The notes under the pieces: model-generated
What the model was told of the DNA's origin: nothing
Seen by the model: only the letters and a program-made list of their open reading frames with translations
Databases searched by the model: none
Shown: piece after piece, positions 60,483 through 64,000 of the stretch
Position numbering within the stretch: position 1 is the stretch's first letter
How the letters are laid out: every line of letters starts with the position of its first letter
Source of the DNA: Mangifera indica
Taxonomy: Eukaryota > Streptophyta > Magnoliopsida > Sapindales > Anacardiaceae
Reading direction: 5' to 3'
Assembly: GCF_011075055.1 (NCBI RefSeq)
Contig: NC_058139.1
Span: forward strand, 17,381,584 to 17,445,583
Length of the DNA stretch: 64,000 bases
Translations under genes and position numbers: made by a program

Positions 60483-61176
60483 CTGACAATTTTTAATTAG
60501 ACCTACTAACTCGACAAAACATGATATGAAAAAAATCGGATTAGGATTAAAATTTTTTGACACAAAATTTATTTTAGGTCAACCTAATACGACTCAGAAA
60601 TTAAATCGGATAGTGATAAGGTTCACAAGAAAGGAATCTGATACAACCCAAATCAATTCAAATATTTTAGAGAAATGTTACTTTAATAGAATTTGTCAGG
60701 GATAAATTATAAAAATGTTGAAAGACAATATCAACAACAATTGAAATCTTTGCAGATTGCATGTAGTTGTAATTACTCATATTATTTTTTTATTTTTATT
60801 TAAATATTTTATTTATTATTAAGTAGTCAGAATGTGATATGGTTAGTTAGATTGTTAATATGTTTTAAAAGTCTTAGTATGTAATTTTTAAACCATTTGT
60901 AAACAAGATAAAATATTATATTGTACGTTTTATTAATAGTAGGTTGGGATAATTCGATGAAGAAATTAAAATAGTAAAAACACCTTGGAAAATAAAAATA
61001 ATAGATAATTTCAGATCAATTTGGATCGAGTTGGATCAACTCAAATATTTAAGAGTTGGGTTAGGGTTAAAAATTTTTGACATGATTCTAATTTAGATCG
61101 AGCTAGAATTGAAGGTCTTTAACAGAAAACCCAAATTGATACAATACAAACACGATCCGATGACACGAACTGTCAG
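60483..61176. mobile_element. Unclassified 694-bp insertion with inverted ends
   Basis: Comparison with 18810-18830 and 56184-56200 shows extra DNA between CCTTAGAG and TTTTGAGCTAAGAT. Its ends are CTGACAATTTTT on the left and AACTGTCAG on the right, a short inverted repeat. It carries internal words AAATTTTTTGACA facing each other and no coding. The superfamily is not certain because I see no clear target duplication. Confidence 0.6.
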
Positions 61177-61282
61177 TTTTGAGCTAAGATATAATCGTAT
61201 TATGCCATTTGTACCTAACGTTGCTCATAATGTCACCAAGATGTCATAAGAATGGAGTGAAGATATAGTTTGTCACTCATTT

Positions 61283-61833
61283 TGTGATACCTCTAGGCAA
61301 ATTCCACATCGACAAAGCACAGGAGCGATGTTATATCTATCTATGCATCCCATATTGCTTGAGGATGAGAAGATTTAACTAGTTAATCCCTTGTGAGGTT
61401 CCTAAACTGCCAAGACACATTTTGGATTGCAAAATCCATAAGCAAAACCATGGTAGACTGTGTCCCCAAACTTAACAATATCTTGATAGTGGCAAGGCTA
61501 TTGACCAAAGATTTTACAATGGTATCAGAATGGCTCTATGTGTCTTCTTGAGCAATGGTAGGGCAAACCTCAACTAAGATGTTGAGTCCCGTAAGGAGGG
61601 TGTATGTGATACCTTTAGGGAAATCTCAAATCAACAAAACATGAGAGAGATGTTGATCTATTTGTGCATCCCACATTATTTGGGAATGAGAAAATTTGAC
61701 TAGTTAAATGATCTATGAACTCCTTAAGCCTTCAAGATATGTTTTGGCTTGCAAAACTTAGAAGTAAAGCCATGATAAACTAAGTGGACGATATCTTGAC
61801 AGTGGGTTAGGCTATTAGACCAAGGATATTACA
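61283..61833 (+). mobile_element. TRIM retrotransposon, 551 bp, with perfect 5-bp duplication
   Basis: The 5' LTR is 61283-61518 (TGTGATACC...TTACA) and the 3' LTR 61605-61833 (TGTGATACC...ATTACA). Between them are a primer site TGGTATCAGAATGG (from 61520) and a polypurine stretch GTAAGGAGGG. CATTT flanks both sides (61278-61282 and 61834-61838). No protein is encoded, as in all TRIMs. The LTR words GACAATATCTTGA.AGTGG and CCCACAT resemble Cassandra-like TRIMs, but I did not confirm a 5S-like promoter. Confidence 0.93.
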
Positions 61834-63104
61834 CATTTTTCCTTTGTTATCTTTTTATTTGTGGCAAGTGTGTTCTGTTAAAGATTACAATGCTATTATT
61901 TTTGTTTTGAATATTCAATGTTGCTTCATTTTACAATAAGTATTAGGAATGGAAAACAAAACTAATGGTCTCTTTGTCTCTCCTTCCTTCCAAACAACAT
62001 CGTTTTATCCTGTATAGGTAAAATGATGTCATTTTGTAAATGACTCACAAACTTTGAAGCATGAATCTAAGTTACAAATTTGAATCACAAATACAAACTA
62101 TAAATTTAAGTCGAACTAGAGCTATGAATTCTAATGATGAATTCAAGTCAAACTCAATCCGAACATTCCATGACTTGAGTTAGGTTTGAATTAAAAGTTG
62201 ATCCAATCCATCTAGCTCGAATTCAATCCAAAATCAAACTAAACAAATTTAAACCAAACTGTACTGAGCCAATTGCCATGACCGAGTCCAAAAAGATAAT
62301 CTCTATAGTGAATATTTGTATCACTAGGTCTTTGTTGGTGCGACTGTAGGTTGTAAAGTAAAGTAATGATCCTGTTGGATATCTCAAAAATAAGCTTTTC
62401 AATCTAGGAGACAGTGAAAGAAATGAACCCATTTGTGGGAAATGAGTAACTAGATTTTGTGACTAGTAACTTTGACTATTGAAAACAGTTGAACCTTAGG
62501 TATACATATTATCCTTGATTGTCTTCAACCCTGGTGACTAGCAGACATACCTTCTTTATCACTATTGCATTTACCACAAACATGCATCTAATTGTTTAAA
62601 AATGAGAGGAAATTTGTTTAACATGAAAAGGGTGTGGCTAAGCCTCTTACCTCCTCTATTGTCTCCTTTCAGAAGGGCATCATCCTTGTGCCACTACATG
62701 TTCATATAGAATACAATATAAGATCAGAGAAACCTGGTATGAAAATTTCAGAGTGGTTTTTCATTTCAGAGAACTATTTATAACATCTATGGTTAAATAG
62801 TCTAGTTCAATTTCAAGATATGTTGCTATGGGACTCAACGTTTAGTGTACAAATTAAACAATGTTTATCATGGCTTTTGAGTTTTACAACTCGAAAGATG
62901 TCTTGATAGCTCAAGGAATTCACAACAATCTTAGAAACATGAGATGCACATCTAAACTCAACATCTTTATTGTGTTTTACCAATGTGAAATTTCACCAAG
63001 GTATTAGACTATTATAGTAAAACACATTAATTACGATAAGTCTCCAAGAAAATCATTACTACCATATAGTGTTTCAAGAAATTCAAATAAAACGCCAAGC
63101 AAGA

Positions 63105-64000
63105 TTATTTGTTAAAGGAAAAAACTGAAAACCTTTAAAATATCTTGAAACCCCATAATTTTCATTCTTGTGAATTCTTCAAGAAAAACGGAAAAATCAA
63201 AACTAAACCAAAAATTTCATAAGAGAAGCCTAAAAATGTAGAGGGAGATAAAGAAGCATCAATTCTTCTAAATCCAAGGGTAAAGAAACTAATAAACCTT
63301 TCGAGCTTATTTTCTTTTCCCTAAAGTTTTCTTGACAACCAAAGATACCAATAAAAGAACCAGGAACAAAAAATAAAAACTTAAGCCTGACACAAGAATG
63401 TAAAGTACACATAAAAGAATTTACTTGGGTGTATTGGGCAAAACAGTATATGAAAATAAGATAGGCAGTAGCAGTGTCAAGATTGGTAAAGAAGTTATCA
63501 AGTTACTCCTCCTGGTTGATTGATAAAGACATAGTAACCCCTTCTACTATGAGCAGTAGTTCTAATGTCATCTCTACAGCAAAAAAACTCTATGCAACAA
63601 TGGCACTAGCTTCTTGAAAAGTTAGAGAGGCTTTAGATTTATGTAAGAGAGTTTGTTATGATAGGGGCTGGTCTTATATGGTGGTGACAGTTATCTTTGG
63701 GGCTAAGAGTTTATTAAAGAGCACAAGAGTTATCGATGGAAGGTAGTTTAAAAGAATGATGAGGTTGCAGGTGTTTCTTAGAAAGCTTATGCACCCAATT
63801 CATTACCGTTCTATTTCTCTATTTTAAATGTAAGATTTTATTTGCATAATCAATCATACAATCATTCAATCCTAATTCCACAAGATATAGGCATAGATTA
63901 TAAAACATTAAATTGAAAACTTTAGAATTATAAAATGTCATGCAATTTGAAATTTTGAATTTGTCACATTGTTGAGATTACCTGCATCGAAGTGGTTAGT
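63105..64000. repeat. Near-identical copy of 5790-6685
   Basis: Every landmark falls at an offset of exactly 57,315 bp, from TTATTTGTTAAAGG to CATCGAAGTGGTTAGT at the window end, with only scattered substitutions and no net length change. The match probably continues past the window. The minus-strand TATA-like ATATAAGACC is at 63670-63680. Confidence 0.85.

Larger units (their letters stand above)
59548..63700 (-). pseudogene. Array unit 9: Alba remnant with three insertions
   Basis: 59660-59840 matches the exon 2 region of unit 2 (ACCATGTCCATGGC, TTGTACTGCTCTATGTAACA) and the minus strand reads LLQCYIEQYNN. Near 60400-60440 the exon 1 end reads RKPFIFYHNLAK with a clean AAG|GTATC donor. The unit then runs through the left inverted-repeat arm, broken by a MITE, a 694-bp element and a TRIM. 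It continues with the IEKP-type block (about 62280-62420), the MQW-type block (about 62650-62710) and the promoter end (63100-63700). Exons 3-5 are not seen. The promoter end is nearly identical to unit 1. Confidence 0.6.

Overview
This is plant nuclear DNA, most likely from a eudicot. It is AT-rich, with intron-split genes bounded by GT..AG, plant-type LTR retrotransposons with tRNA-Met-like primer sites, and hAT, Mutator and Harbinger elements. I cannot name the species. No bacterial, organellar or viral gene was recognised. Only one gene looks intact: a universal stress protein gene (USP, + strand, 2063-4274, four exons, 163 residues).

Layout. 0-1 kb holds a decayed hAT transposase tail and a 37-nt poly-C tract. 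A Mutator-type non-autonomous element (1023-1900) sits 162 bp upstream of the USP start codon, and a related element lies in the USP third intron. Downstream of USP is a broken copy of a gene resembling the plant INO80 complex subunit B (PAPA-1) family (4791-5690). 7.2-13.96 kb is almost wholly transposable elements: a solo LTR, an LTR fragment and two Mutator-type elements. At 13.96-17.02 kb is a WVD2-like (TPX2-domain, microtubule-binding) gene. Its TATA box touches the end of a Mutator element, and its 3' exons are missing.

The main theme is a head-to-tail array of decayed Alba-domain (At2g34160-like, DNA/RNA-binding) genes, all on the minus strand. Pieces lie at 5.8-6.7, 17.25-22.3, 22.8-23.4, 38.6-39.9, 40.65-41.17, 50.18-52.7, 53.3-54.85, 54.9-59.54 and 59.55-64.0 kb. 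I assign them by four short conserved Alba motifs in the right order, exon by exon. Every copy carries a visible lesion: a MITE in an exon, an in-frame stop, lost splice sites, a lost stop, or an exon split by a retrotransposon. Two copies also contain long inverted repeats of their own 5' sequence.

Between the Alba units are nested transposons: several minus-strand Ty3/gypsy elements whose LTRs begin TGTAACACCC, a separate plus-strand Ty3/gypsy (42926-46738) lacking its protease/RT region, a DUF1985-type element, a Copia fragment, a perfect TRIM (61283-61833) and several MITEs. Because the Alba units are paralogous, many insertions can be checked against empty sites inside this window, which gives unusually firm element boundaries.
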